From assembly GCA_917880885.1 (NCBI GenBank), contig OU862912.1, positions 51,323,117 to 51,387,116 on the forward strand: a DNA stretch of 64,000 bases, in the 5' to 3' direction. Positions 19,329 to 30,743 of this stretch are shown here, in pieces; the stretch's first letter is position 1; each line of letters begins with the position of its first letter. A program made the position numbers and the translations under genes. The notes below the pieces were generated by a model. It had not been told where the DNA came from. It saw only the letters and a list, made by a program, of their open reading frames with translations, and did no database searches. The stretch is from Limnephilus marmoratus (taxonomy: Eukaryota; Arthropoda; Insecta; Trichoptera; Limnephilidae).

Positions 19329-19985
19329 GAATCTGTTTTCGGTTACGGTTTATTGTATAATGTGGCAAATTATTTTGTTTCGAAAATGATCGGAAACATT
19401 TAATATTTGCTGCTGAATTAGCAAAATTAAATAAAACACATTTTGGCATTTTTTTCCTTGCATACATCAAAACAGGCGGCTGGTATCACGCTGGAATTTA
19501 AACTTAGATAATTTCATCACAATTTTCTCCCCACGATTATGAAGGCTTCAACGGTGAAATAAAGATGGTTAAAAGGAAAAAAAATATTGGTCCTGACAAC
19601 ATGTGAATTTCTCCAACTTCACACATAATAAACGGAAAAAAATCAGAATGTGTAATTCACAGCGGTAGAAGTTTAACATTCAGAAAACCAAATTAAACAA
19701 GAATACGAAACATTTTTAATTTTTTATCAAGGATGTATTTTTTCCATATTTTTGTCGTCGAATTCAAAAGCATCTTTTCCTATACATTTGGTCATCTTTT
19801 TAAAATTTTACAAAAATAATTTAACAAATATAATTTTTTGGATTTCGTCGGATTTTATCCCTGGTCGGCTGAATGTCTGCAAAGGTTCATCAGGCGCTTT
19901 TTACAACTACACGAAAGGGGACTCGCCCGGGACCGTGGTTTTATGATAATGGAACCGAGTACCAACCCGTGAATAAAAAAAATAT
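19329..19985. other. No gene seen
   Basis: AT-rich; the 64-codon frame at 19,752 is not recognisable. Confidence 0.5.
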
Positions 19986-19989
19986 TTAT

Positions 19990-20112
19990 TGCTATCTCAT
20001 CCTCTCGCAGGCTAAATCATATAGATGTGTTTATCTCTTTTGAGGGCGGCTTGCTTCTGTTTCATCGAGTTTAAAATCACAACGGTGATAAAGAAATTTA
20101 CACTTCAATATA
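19990..20112 (+). repeat. Family C repeat, partial
   Basis: CTCGCAGGCTAAATCATATAG, TTTCATCGAGTTTAAAATCA and ACAACGGTGATAAAGA match the copies at 24,935-25,163 (plus), 28,674-29,100 (minus, two copies) and 48,648-48,735 (minus). Confidence 0.6.
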
Positions 20113-20865
20113 GATGGCGAAGCTTATTAGCTGAGGAAAGAACCCGCGATGATAGAGTCGGAACCAAAAATTGTTTTAGTACAAATTCGCAAAATCTGCA
20201 ATAAACACATGATTATCGTGTTAAGTGACACTAATCATTTTTTCAATATTTAATAACTTTTTTCATTCTAAAACATATTATTAGAACAACGGAGCATGAC
20301 TGAGAATTTGAACAAGTTTCATAAAACATTTATAATAGAAGTCCGCTTAGTTTCAAGAGCAAGTTTAAAAAAACTCCGGGACGGAATATTCCCGTGTTTC
20401 TTGAAGAAGAAGTTCACACAAGTTTCCTCAGTTTAATAGCCACATAGAATTTAAGATAACGATTAGAGGTTAGATATAGTCCTCAGAGGAAAGTTTTTGA
20501 TACGCCTTTGGTGCCTTTATAAAAATGTATTTTCTTTTGGAAGAAAATATTTAAAAATATTGTACATACACCATTTCTTCGTCAAAGGCCTCAGTTGATT
20601 CGGTGCCCAATATGGTGATAATGTTATTGATAGACAATGAATTGAAAATTCGCATAAGTATTTTTTGAAGTAAAACTTCTTTACGCACGCTTGACATGAG
20701 GAGTAAGCTGGCGAATGCGTGACGAGAGCGTTACGAAATGCGAGGCGAATGGTAGATGAGAGGGAGTACGCTTCGTATATTACTCTAGGGGCAAGAAAGA
20801 GAGGTGTGAGCACATATTTTCTTTCTCTCTTTCTCTCATAGCCAGTTACGTTACACAGTGCAGTG
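20113..20865. other. No recognised gene
   Basis: The 98-codon minus frame at 20,517-20,813 is not recognisable. A GC-richer stretch (20,690-20,790) with CTCGTCACGCATTCGCCAG-like sequence may be another repeat but has no partner in the window. Confidence 0.45.
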
Positions 20866-21114
20866 GGTTTTTTTAAGGAAAGGAAGAAGAGGAGAGTTCT
20901 GGGAAGGAAAAGGGTTTAAGGGGTAGGGATCTGGGGTTCAGTGTGTCCTGGTTATCCGCCTCCAAGACCCAGACAAACCTCACCCCATGAACCCGGGCAC
21001 CCCTGCTAAATCACCAAACGTAGCGAACCACTTGGGATGACCTACGGCAGAGGTGTTGGTTATCCAATAAAGGTTCCCGGAGCGGCGGTACCCATTCCCG
21101 CCTCCCAAATTGAA
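20866..21114 (+). repeat. R1 repeat, 5'-truncated
   Basis: Begins at the AAGGAAAGGAAGAAGAGGAG part and runs to CCCATTCCCGCCTCCCAAAT; very close to the 14,668 copy. Confidence 0.75.
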
Positions 21115-22409
21115 TATGATGAAACTGTTTAACATAATAAAGAACTCCGGACCCTTTATTTATTTCTTTAATCAATAATGACCTTATAACTTAGATACAT
21201 ACATTTTTTTAAATTATGTGATTAGTTAAGTCCGAAAAAGCTTAAGTTTTTTACGTAACAGTCTTATGCAAAATGTTTTAATTTCAAAAAAAGAATTATA
21301 TAATTCGTCCAAAGAAATGTCACCATCTCAATGACAATTCTTTTAAATCTTTCTTCAGCCCGGTAGGAACCATAATTTTGGTTATTCCAATTTACCAGCT
21401 CAACTATGAACTCTGGCTTGATAAATAGGTAGTATCCAACACGACCACCATCTTGAACCAGAACTAATTTACAGACAGATGAAATGCAAAATGATCGAGT
21501 TAAAATAAGACTCCGCTAACCGGCCTATAAGACAAATAATACCTGAGACCTTCGGACTCCTAGGCCCCAGAAAGACCAAATAAATTGATTGTTCAAGAAA
21601 GAATTTTGACATTTGCACAATATTTTTAAATTCAAAATGATATATTAAAGAAAACCATTTAAAACAATTTTTTTAATTATTGCTCCTTGAAATCAAAATA
21701 TTTTTTTCATGACATTACGATAAAAAGACTTGAAATTTATCACTTCAGTTAATTTAAAATTAAACCCATTTAATCAATTGTCACACAAACTCTAATATTA
21801 TAAATAACAGAATTAATTTTAAATGACAATTACTTCTCAGAGATGTTAACAACGGATCATTTAATGGATCCCATTGATTTATTTTGGAAGAATCTAGCTG
21901 TTCTATTTTAAAAAGCTTTCAATTTCACCCTGATCACAACTGGATCAAAACTTTAATAACAGTGTTGTTGTCAGAACGTTTTAAGTTTTTTTAATATAAA
22001 ACACACAGATTTACAATTTTGGACGTCTTATTTATAGATAGAATACAATGTAAATTAAAAGCAAGAAAATAGAATATATTTTTAAAAAGGGTTAATTAAA
22101 TAAATTGTTTTCACTGTGCGTAGGGGAGAGAGGGTTAATAGCGAACCCCTAACGGAAAAACGAAAAAAAAAACCAATCGCATAAATTAAATAAAAATAAT
22201 GTTTCCTACAAATCAACTAACGGGGTAATGGTAAACCGTTTTCTGCTAAAAGCACAACCATACAAATGATAAATCCACATCACAAACTTTGATTTTGTTA
22301 ACTTTTTTCTGTTTTTTTTTTTCAATTTTGCTTGTGTAACTGTGTTTAAATAAATTCTAGAACTCGAATTTGCTTTAATTTTTAAGTGTTTTTTCTGGAT
22401 TATAATTAA
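21115..22409. other. No gene seen
   Basis: 1.3 kb of AT-rich sequence without long open frames, recognisable repeats or elements. Confidence 0.6.
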
Positions 22410-22689
22410 CTAGTAGACCCGGCCCGGACGTTGCTGTGGCTAATGAAACACAGCGCCATTACCCAACCTTTATAAAATCCACATCACCCGCTTGCCAGCT
22501 GCCCGCTGCCTGCTGCCTGAATTGAATATTTATATTTCTCGGCATTTTATCTACTGTAATGAACGTGTATTATACATATAAACCTTCCTCTTGAATCACT
22601 CTATCTATTGTTGAAAACCGCATGAAAATCCGTTGCGTAGTTTAAAAGATCTATTCGCACATACATTTTGAGCGACTTCATTTTATACT
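22410..22689 (-). mobile_element. Non-autonomous Helitron-like element
   Basis: Minus-strand 3' end ...CCGGGTCTACTAG|T, 5' side near AGTATAAAATGAAGTCGCTC. Homologous over its length to 3149-3422 and to the ends of 31,183-31,616. The 5' boundary runs into a T-run that may be the tail of the adjacent LINE fragment. Confidence 0.65.
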
Positions 22690-23193
22690 TTTTTTTATTT
22701 TTTTATTATTTTTTTTTTTTTATTGAAAGAATAAATATACATATTAAAATCAACAAACGAGTCCTGCTAAGCCAATTGAATTGGCTTGTCAGCAGGTGCT
22801 TATGTTTTAGTTACATATAGATTTTTTACATTTAAAATTTACATCTTATATACAGATTCAACTTTTTTTTTTAAACATATCAATATCAATATATTTTTTT
22901 TTCTGATAACCAATTTTTCACCATATATTTAACCTTATTCATAGAATTACATTTCTTTATATTGTCAGGTAATAAATTAAATATCTTCGGTATGATGTAT
23001 TCAAACGTTCTCTGTCCGTACTTATTGTTAAATTTCGGAACTATTAACCCGTCGTTGCGCGTGAATCTAGTGCTGTATTTATGATCTAATTTCTCTTTAT
23101 GCTGCGGGGTAAATATATGTTGAATTATAATTTTGTGCCATAGTATTGCTTTAACAGGTAAAATTTTGGCACTCTGAAACAGCAACGGTAATG
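22690..23193 (-). pseudogene. LINE ORF2 C-terminal fragment
   Basis: The minus-strand frame (about 22,886-23,185) ends the reverse transcriptase tail: VKAILWHKIIIQHIF, STRFTRNDGLIVPKFNNKYG, QRTFEYIIPKIFNLLPDNIK. The (Y)GQRTFEY..P..FN.LP pattern matches the C-termini of the 54.6-kb and 62.7-kb LINEs. A T-rich stretch at 22,690-22,722 is the poly(A) end on this strand. Severely 5'-truncated, with the upstream edge near the R1 repeat. Confidence 0.75.
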
Positions 23194-23202
23194 ATGATGA
23201 CT

Positions 23203-23560
23203 TATGGGAAATTAGCAGGGATGCCCGGGTTTATGGGGGTTTGTCTGGGTCTTGACGGCGGATGCATCAGCCTACCAGCTGCATAGCAAGCCGGATCGGG
23301 AGATAATGGTTGAGGGAGTCCCTTCACTTCTTCAGCCGTACTCTCTCGGAACATCGCCTTGCACCGCAGTGAAGGGGATAGATTTATATGTCCGTCACTC
23401 CTGGATAAACTGACCCCCAGATTCCTACCCACCCCTGATATCCTTTTCCTTCCCAGAACTACCTCTCCTTTCTTTCCTAGAAGGACCCTCCACACGGCAT
23501 CCCCAAAGATGACATAGGCCCTGAGGGGAATTATTTTCCTCAAAACTTTCTTTGTGGAGC
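23203..23560 (-). repeat. R1 repeat copy, 3'-truncated
   Basis: Minus-strand R1: head at 23,560 (GAGGAAAATAATTCCCCTCA), through GACGGACATATAAATC and GGTGCAAGGCGATG, to CCCGGGCATCCCTGCTAATT at 23,203. It lacks the last ~100 bp seen in the copy at 53,170-53,590. Confidence 0.75.
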
Positions 23561-23596
23561 CAATATAAAAAAATTACTAAATAAAATACCCTAAAC

Positions 23597-24612
23597 CATG
23601 GGTGGCCAACCTTTTCAGCAGCCGGGCCAGATTTTAGAAATTAGATTTCCTACCGGGCCGCACAACAAAATTTCTTTGATTAATCAAAAATAACAAGATA
23701 TATATTGTTTTTAAAAGATGATATAAACAAAATGAGAATCAAACATATTTATTGGATTAGAGTTAGGCAATACAAAAAAAATAATAAAAAAACAAAATAT
23801 AATATATTTTAGTGAGACGTGTGATTTTGTTTGTCAGAACTAAGTGCATCAATGCTGATAACCATTGATGTTGTTGCTACAGTACGCAAACAGTTTTCCA
23901 AATGCTCATCAGTGATCGTATTCTCATTTGAAATTTAATATGCTTCATTCGACTAAAAATCTGTTCACACGTAGTCTTCAAATAGCGAAATCATCGATAG
24001 AGTGCATGTTTGTAAAATGCAGGATATATCTCCTTTCCAAATATGTTTTGTATAACATATTTCTCCTTGTCCAAATACGTTTTGTATAACTCTTCCAAAC
24101 CAATCTGATTGAATTTCTCCTTTAATTGTGATTGTTTGTTAACACGTATATACCATAGAAGAACTTGTCACGATAGTCGAATCAATGTACTGAGATACTT
24201 CCATTTATGAGATGTGAATTAAATTAATGCACAGCTATAGAAAAGGTACAGCATGAGCATCTCCTGTCCCCATCCCATCTTCCTCTGCCTCTTGCCCTTT
24301 CCTATTCCTTCTTCCTTCTAATATACTTACATTTATATATTTTTGTTAATTTCATTTTCATGTAATGGTTATAACCAATTAAAATTTTGTATTATATCAT
24401 AATAACCATTAGCATAAGAAACTGTTTTGGCTTACCTCATTTTTAACAGCTTCATTTTTAACATCCTGTATAAAACTGCTGTTTGTTTCTTACAATAAAT
24501 AAATGAGATATGATACGAACTACTCACGTTGGAATGTTCTTGTGGTGGTTTTATGTACATTGAAAGAAAAAAGTATGCATATGCTCCGCGGGCCGCGGTT
24601 TGGCCACCCTTG
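23597..24612 (-). mobile_element. hAT element with 8-bp TSD and decayed transposase
   Basis: Ends CATGGGTGGCCAACC and, inverted, CAAGGGTGGCCAAACC are typical CA(A/G)GGGTGGCCAA hAT termini, with an exact 8-bp duplication CCCTAAAC (23,589-23,596; 24,613-24,620). A minus-strand transposase C-terminus survives inside. Confidence 0.9.
23809..24130 (-). pseudogene. hAT transposase C-terminal dimerisation domain
   Basis: Minus strand reads FYKHALYR, stop, FRYLKTTCEQIFSRMKHIKF, then in another frame TITDEHLENCLRTVATT to a stop at 23,809-23,811. TCEQ.FS.MKHIK and TDEHLENCLR belong to the hATC dimerisation domain of ZBED/GTF2IRD2-like transposases. A frameshift and stop make it dead; the BED finger and catalytic core are missing. 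Confidence 0.75.
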
Positions 24613-24620
24613 CCCTAAAC

Positions 24621-24934
24621 CTTATTAATCATCATTTACAAACGGTTGTACAAAAATGGTGGCCAAGATGGAACCAATATTTATTACTTATCATGTAAAC
24701 GGAATATTATCCATGGAAACCACCGCAATGTGTATAAACCGTTAGGAAAGAATGTTCGGTATGTATTTAAGTCCTTCCCTTTGGTATTTTGTTTAGTCAT
24801 TGATTATAACTGGTGATGTTAAAAAAATTGTGACTGGCGACAATATACGAGTGTGCATCTACCTATAATTTAACAATGTAAGAGATAATTATAATTAAAA
24901 AATCACGGTGCGCTATTCAAAAAATAAGTTAAAG
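24621..24934. other. No gene seen
   Basis: AT-rich unrecognised sequence. Confidence 0.5.
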
Positions 24935-25163
24935 TGAAACCTTCAGAGAACTAAAGTAGACAAGAGTGGGGAGGCTACGAAGCACCAAACAAAGAGGATA
25001 CCGATAAGCTACAAAGCACCGCACAAAGAGGAGACCGATTATTCTATTTCATTCTCACGCAGACTAAATCCTATAGACGTCTGTATTTGTCTCTTTTTAG
25101 TGTCGCTATTTTTCGTTTCATCGAATTTCAAATCACAACGGTGCTAAAGATGTTTCCACTTAA
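24935..25163 (+). repeat. Family C repeat, fullest plus copy
   Basis: Runs from GTGAAACCTTCAGAGAACTA through GGGGAGGCTACGAAGCACC, a small internal duplication (ACAAAGAGGA...CCGAT twice) and CAGACTAAATCCTATAGACG to CAAATCACAACGGTGCTAAA. Nature unknown; no ORF, no TIR found. Confidence 0.65.
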
Positions 25164-25600
25164 GACGGGTGCCACACACATACAAGATAAAAGATCACAG
25201 CTATAAAACATAAAAGATTATCGCACGCCCAATAACGTTCTCCATACAATCCCATTAGACCTGTTTTTAAGCAGTTTATGCGCAGATCAACCATAGACAA
25301 TACAGATCTTAAGCCGTAACCACTCCTAAGGCGATATGCAAAAAGTTATGTGACCCCCTCTCCGCCGAAAACAGGAGAGGGGGTCATTTTAATTACGGAG
25401 CAGCTAAACGGGCAGATGTCAAGTTGACAGATTCAATTTAAAGAAATGGCAAATCGTGGCGGCTCTCTAATTCATCTGACTCCCTCTCCTACCATAGGAA
25501 GAAATATTTGATAGCGTCGTGTGACGGTACAACACATAAGCGCTCGCGGTTCAACAGATATCTGCTCGCGCTTTTATCTTTGCATGTGGCTGATGCTTAA
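25164..25600. mobile_element. Possible MITE with hairpin
   Basis: GGTGCCACACACATACAAG..AAAAG near 25,165 is roughly the inverse of CTTTTATCTTTGCATGTGG near 25,572. The pairing is imperfect and no target duplication is clear, so this is tentative. It contains the hairpin at 25,351-25,386. Confidence 0.3.
25351..25386. repeat. Perfect 13-bp hairpin
   Basis: TGACCCCCTCTCC and its exact complement GGAGAGGGGGTCA are separated by 10 bases. Confidence 0.8.
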
Positions 25601-25639
25601 ATAATTGTATTTAAAAAAATTGGAAAACATCATAGACAT

Positions 25640-26010
25640 CCAAATGGATAGACAAGCAGTTACAGATGAGGGGTAAAACCAAACTATGGAGAGCAAAGGG
25701 GGGAAAGATGACTGTCATTCGTTGAACAATCAATCTGACAGTATATAGGCATCTCGCATTACAATATCACCATTTAGTTCTTAAAAGCAAAATCTGCTTT
25801 GAATGAATAGACCTTTTTACATGGGAGCGCGAATTGCTTGCCACGTTCAAAACTTATTTGCTAAGGCCAAATGCTCGCCCCAAAAAGACTCGCGCCAATA
25901 CACATATCAATTTTTTCTTGCCGTGTTTAGTTAAAACACTTTTACAAATGTTTCATAATTTACTTACCCCTGTAACCAGCGACGAGCACATTGGAGTACC
26001 GCCCACATTC
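25640..26010 (-). repeat. Dispersed repeat, copy 2 (THAP-linked)
   Basis: Reverse-complement homologue of 3456-3860, with scattered substitutions and small indels. It sits directly downstream, in minus orientation, of a decayed THAP promoter/start (26,030-26,275), mirroring the order at 1.3-3.9 kb. Confidence 0.6.
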
Positions 26011-26029
26011 TCTATGTGCATATTGATAC

Positions 26030-26275
26030 GTAGATATATTGTATAGCACAAGCTGCCGTTATTTCGTTAAATGTATGGATGTCAGCTTCTCGCTGTTCAC
26101 GGCAAGAATGATGACGTCACACATTTTAGATTCAAGCGAGGCTATATCCCCCCCCCCCATCGAGCGAGCCGGTTCCAAGGAGGAGCTACAGCCGGCGCCA
26201 TGTGGAGGGGGAAATAATACGTTTTTATCACTTAGGGCAGGTCCAGATATATTCATATGTCCGTGGAAAACATGA
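26030..26275 (-). pseudogene. Decayed copy of THAP promoter and start
   Basis: Minus strand shows ACGAAATAAC, then GCTTGTGCTAT where the first copy has the start codon region followed by GTTTGTGCTATG. The ATG and Cys codons are lost. The CRE octamer TGACGTCA is kept at 26,112-26,119. A C-run (26,150-26,159) replaces part of the promoter. Confidence 0.5.
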
Positions 26276-26284
26276 TTTCTCACG

Positions 26285-27055
26285 GGTCTGCGCACGTTGT
26301 TAAAAAGATGGGAAGTGATTCATGGCTCCGTGTAACCGATCGTAAATAAAATTACTTTCCAGGTATGTAATATGAGTTACTTTGACATAACATTATTTGA
26401 TGTTTCATTTGAAAAATATCTACTTCATATTCCCGCAAGTTCCATCGGTTTATTTTGGATGCGCGACTAAGTCACCGGGAAATAAACCACTCCAGTATTA
26501 TTGACGTATCATATCCGAATTTTTTATATTCGATTATTTTCCCATGCGTCTCGCATTCTTTCTCACATATCAATCCATTGGATCAATATGAGTTCTGGGT
26601 TAGTAAGAGATCTTACATGTGGTATCTACCCGCGTGAGATGAGAAATTGGGTGATATTCTTGGAAACTGAAACTCGATTTGGTATTTCGGGAGCCCAAAA
26701 AATACCGCAATTACTTTTCAAATATCAGCACTGATACCAAAGAACGTTATGGATTTGAATATTTTTTGTCTGTTGCGCAAATCTTTATTAATGTACGAGA
26801 AGTTCAGTTTTTCTCTATGGAGAGGTTTTCTCTGACGACCAATTAAACTATATGAACATAACACGAAGACAGAGACGATGTATAAATATGAATGTAGGGG
26901 CAAAACATATTTAAATGTGGTTGCCATAAATTGTAACAAGACGACAAGTACTTTCGCACGCTAGTTGGGTACCTACTCGATGATTTATATAAGCAAATTT
27001 GTATTTGTTCTTATTTCAAAAATAGATCTAGAAGGCGAATGTCTGTTGTTTTAGA
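26285..27055. other. No gene seen
   Basis: The overlapping 60-77-codon frames have no recognisable domain. Confidence 0.5.
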
Positions 27056-27909
27056 ATAGGCCACTTGCATGGATTTCATAACGACTTGGAAAAAATCGTG
27101 TGGATAGATCTTTTTACTAAGATTAAGAAAATGTTAGTAAAATTGTTTAGAAATGTACAGTTTTATTTTTTATTTTTAAATAAATAAATCCATTATTTGG
27201 GCTCGTGACGTCACTACATGAAAATGTCCCGTCTCCGATAATGTTCCTATTAATTTTGTAAAATTCCACACTGATTTATTTTTTTATATGGCATCACTTT
27301 GATTTCAGGCGAATTTTTGAATTCGTTCACTAGATTTATTGTTTGTTCTCTGCGAACTTATCATTTGGTTTCACTTTTTGACAGATGTTCTGAAGAGAAC
27401 CCCGTACATTTACTGATGTACGGGGTTCTCTTCAGAACGTGAAGATGATGTCGGTACGTGTTTTAGAGATATATTGATTATGGTGCTGTTTTTAACAAAA
27501 TTAAATTTTATAATATTCTTATAATTATTATAATTTACAAGTACAAGTATATTACATTGAATTTAGTAATATAGACGCTATACATTATAATGATTTATGA
27601 TCAATAAGATGGATCAAGGAAAAAAATATTTACGAGATGTAATATTTTTGGTATGCCTCGTTATTCTCCTGTGCCATTAGTGTAGAAAACGTTCTTTTTT
27701 TTAAATGATTTTCGGCTACGTAATTATCGTTTTTTCACACCTATAAAATTATGTCCCGTCTTTCCGGTTTATAAAAAATAGTCTGATTTTTCGGATTGAA
27801 ATTTTCAAAAAATCCCCAGGGTTTCAAAAATACGATTTAAAAAAAAAAATACGGAATGTCTTAGAATATTTGCCTAAACCGGAAAAAAAATGTGATGCAA
27901 GTGGCCTAT
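27056..27909. mobile_element. TIR element, ~0.85 kb, class unsure
   Basis: ATAGGCCACTTGCAT at the left faces its exact complement at the right (27,895-27,909). A 4-bp TAGA flanks both ends if the element is read this way, but alternative boundaries exist. No ORF. The perfect hairpin at 27,387-27,438 lies near its centre. Confidence 0.55.
27387..27438. repeat. Perfect 23-bp hairpin, 6-nt loop
   Basis: Arms 27,387-27,409 and 27,416-27,438 are exact complements beginning GTTCTGAAGAGAACCCC, with loop TTACTG. Confidence 0.9.
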
Positions 27910-28235
27910 TAGATTTGGTTAAAACAAAACTCTGCCTTTCCTGTTGTTTTTCTTTAATAATATAATATATAATAAATATATATTCTACATGAATGAGGCA
28001 AAGAGTGTGCGCCGAGACCAATTTGTTTGGCGATCTGTCCTCTCTGCCTACCCCTGTGGAAAAATGGCGTGATGGTTAGTGAGTTAGTTAGTTAGAAACA
28101 AAGACAGCAGTGCTAAGTTAAATCCGAAAATAAGTTAAGTTTGAGGGTACATAAAACAGATGTTTTTGAGGTTTTTTCTAACAAATATGTCATCGGAAAA
28201 TATGCTGTTGACATTGTAAATGCCGTAGTTAATTT

Positions 28236-28677
28236 AAATTTCGGAGGTGGGTAGGGTACCACCAAAGATATTCAAATACAAAAGAGTCGGCGGACTTGGC
28301 CTTAATTAGAGTAGTTTGCAAACGAAAATAATTTGTTCATTTCGTTGATTTTTTGAAGATGTGCATTAGTGTTGGTTAACAAAATAGTTTGAATACGGAA
28401 AGACTTCGTTCATTTCGTGAAACGTTCGTTTAGTCTATACGTTCATTTGGTTTATTTGTTAATTGGTAAACAATATCGGCGACACCCGGAAGCGCAGTCC
28501 CACCTAGTAAAAACTGCAGATAACACATCTACTTATATTTCAATATCTTTGGGTACCACTAACCAGTTATTAAAAACCAACACCTCTGCCAGAGGTCATA
28601 CCGAGTGGTTTGCTACGTTTGGTGACTCAGAAGGGGTTCTCGGCTTCATAGGATGAGGTTTTTCTAGGTTTTAGACA
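28236..28677 (-). repeat. R1 repeat split by a MITE
   Basis: Minus-strand R1 3' part. The sequence interrupted at GGGTACCAC resumes after the MITE with AACACCTCTGCCAGAGGTC and GTTTGCTACGTTTGGTGAC, as in the other R1 copies. The 8-bp target duplication GGTACCAC lies in R1 sequence. Confidence 0.7.
28263..28551. mobile_element. MITE, 289 bp, 8-bp TSD
   Basis: Termini CAAAGATATTCAAATA and TATTTCAATATCTTTG. Exact 8-bp duplication GGTACCAC (28,255-28,262; 28,552-28,559). Homologous over its length to 29,376-29,696; the 28-bp element at 792 has the same ends. Confidence 0.85.
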
Positions 28678-29100
28678 AACACGTACATCTATAGGATTTA
28701 GCCTGCGAGAGAATGAGATAGAATAATCGGTCCCCTCTTTGTGCCGGTACTTCGTAGCCTCCCCACTCTTGTTTACATTAGCTTTCTGAAGGTTTCACTT
28801 CTACCGCGTGTGAACAGCACACAAATTTTTGAAGTAAAAACTTCTTTAGCGCCGTTGTGATTTGAAACTGGATGAAACGAAAAAGCTACATTAAAAAGAG
28901 ACAAACACATACATCTATAGGATTTAGCCTGCGAGAGAATGAGAAGAATAATCGGTCTGGTCTGTGTGCGGTGCTTCGTAGCATATCGGTCTTCCCTTTG
29001 TGCTCCTCTCCTCTCCTCGGTCTCCTCGTAGCCTTCCCACTCTCGTCAACTTTAGTTTTCTGAAGGTTTCGGTTCTACCGCGTTTCAACTGAACACATTT
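28674..29100 (-). repeat. Family C repeat, two copies in tandem
   Basis: Two minus-oriented family C copies: a partial one (28,674-28,820) and a fuller one (28,826-29,100). Both have ATCTATAGGATTTAGCCTGC, GAGAGAATGAGA and the TTTCTGAAGGTTTC end. Confidence 0.65.
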
Positions 29101-29375
29101 TATTCTTTATGTACTACATGGAACTTGTGAGATCGCACCACCGTCCTCGAGAGATGGAATCAACAAGAACAAAAAAAATTAAAATACATTCCTTTTTATT
29201 GTCACAAAACATCCCGGAATATCTCAACAAGAAATAAAGAACACGTGCGTGGACTTAAAAATAATAGTTTCGCAGAATCGAAAAAAAAATTGGTTACTAT
29301 AAGGATATCTACAATCATTAAAAAACAAACGTAACCTAGAACCTTTATGTATTATGTTCCCAGTAAGCCCTAGTT

Positions 29376-29696
29376 CAAAGATATTCAAATACAAAGAGAT
29401 ATGTTATGATGTCCGCGCAACTGTCGGCGGACTACGACCTAATCAGGGTAGTTTGCATACGAAAAGAATTTGTTAATTTCGTTGATTTTTTGAAGGTGTG
29501 CATTAGTATTGGTTAACAACATAGTGAATACGGAAAGAATTCGTTCATTTAGTTTAACGTTCGTTTGGTTAATTCTTTAATTATCCGTTCATTTAGTTTA
29601 TTTGTTAATTGGTAAACAATATCGGCAACACCCGGAAGCGCAGTTCCACCTAGTAAAAACTGCAGATAGAACATCTATTATATTTCAATATCTTTG
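29376..29696. mobile_element. MITE, 321 bp, 8-bp TSD
   Basis: Same TIRs as 28,263-28,551; exact 8-bp duplication CCCTAGTT (29,368-29,375; 29,697-29,704). It is longer because of extra sequence near the left end and around ATTCTTTAATTATCC. Confidence 0.85.
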
Positions 29697-29704
29697 CCCT
29701 AGTT

Positions 29705-30190
29705 TTATCTTATGTATTTTTGTTTATTCCATGCTTCTCTGTCTTTCTTATTCATAACGTAACCTAAACATGATTCTATTGATATTTAGATTTAGTATGA
29801 ATAGATGTACTTAATATTAACAATTTTGTACGATTCTATTTGCCATCGAGTTATCTTTTTTTTAATATATTTTATAAAATTTTCTCTGCTTTGTAACATT
29901 CTGTACTAAGAGTACCACATAATCTTTTAATTAGGTTGTAACCACATTAAATAATTGTTTCCCATACCTAAATACTAGCTCTTATCATACAAAAAACATA
30001 CTTTGTTTAATGTCAGGTCTTATGTAAACCTAGTAGGTATATTATATAACTATTACACGAGTATACATTTATTTTACATTTATTTTTAATATTATCTCAT
30101 TATACTTCTAACAGTAACTGCATTACTTCAGCAATCAAATCGTTAATTTGTTAACCACATAACAGAAATCTCTAATAAGGGCTTAAAAAC
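29705..30190. other. No gene seen
   Basis: AT-rich sequence; the right part may be upstream, decayed LINE. Confidence 0.45.
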
Positions 30191-30723
30191 GTTAGGATTT
30201 ATAACTAAGCTAACTAGAAATTTTAACAATATAAAGTGTATTAAACTGTTATATTTTGCCTATGTTAGAAGTAAACTTGAGTACAATTCTCCCGTCTGGA
30301 ACCCATATTACAATAATCTACAAGCTGTTGAAATAATACAAAACAAATTCACGTTTTCTAAATTTAAAAATGGGTATTCCAGCAATTATGTCGAACTACA
30401 ACACTATTTTAAATGATATGAATATGCTCAAATTATCAGACAGAAGACTTTTTACTGACTTGGTATTTCCATATAAAATTCTAAATAATTTTGTTGATAG
30501 TCCGGTATCGCTTGAATTGATAAGCTTCCGTACACCACTACGCAATACTAGAAGTAAGGATTTATTTCAGTGCAGAAATTCTGGGACTAACTACCATATG
30601 TATACCTCTTTGCCCAGAATACTAATGGATGGAAACAATTATACAAAGTCAGTGGACATCTTCAATTTAGCGTTAAACAAATATAAAATATTGTTACTGA
30701 GGCAGTTCAGTTATGTAAAATAA
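30190..30723 (+). pseudogene. LINE ORF2 C-terminal fragment
   Basis: First LKTLGFITKLTRNFNNIK and IKLLYFAYVRSKLEYNSPVW appear (the post-RT Y..L.RS.LEY.S.VW motif), then, after a frame break near 30,355, a 117-codon frame MGIPAIMSNYNTIL... LSDRRLFTDLVFPYKILNN to FSYVK and stop. This is an RT C-terminus distinct from the 54-kb LINE. The 3' UTR appears to be interrupted by Helitron sequence, with an AATAAATAAATA tail at about 31,650-31,668. Confidence 0.75.
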
Positions 30724-30743
30724 ATACTGCATATTTCTTACTA

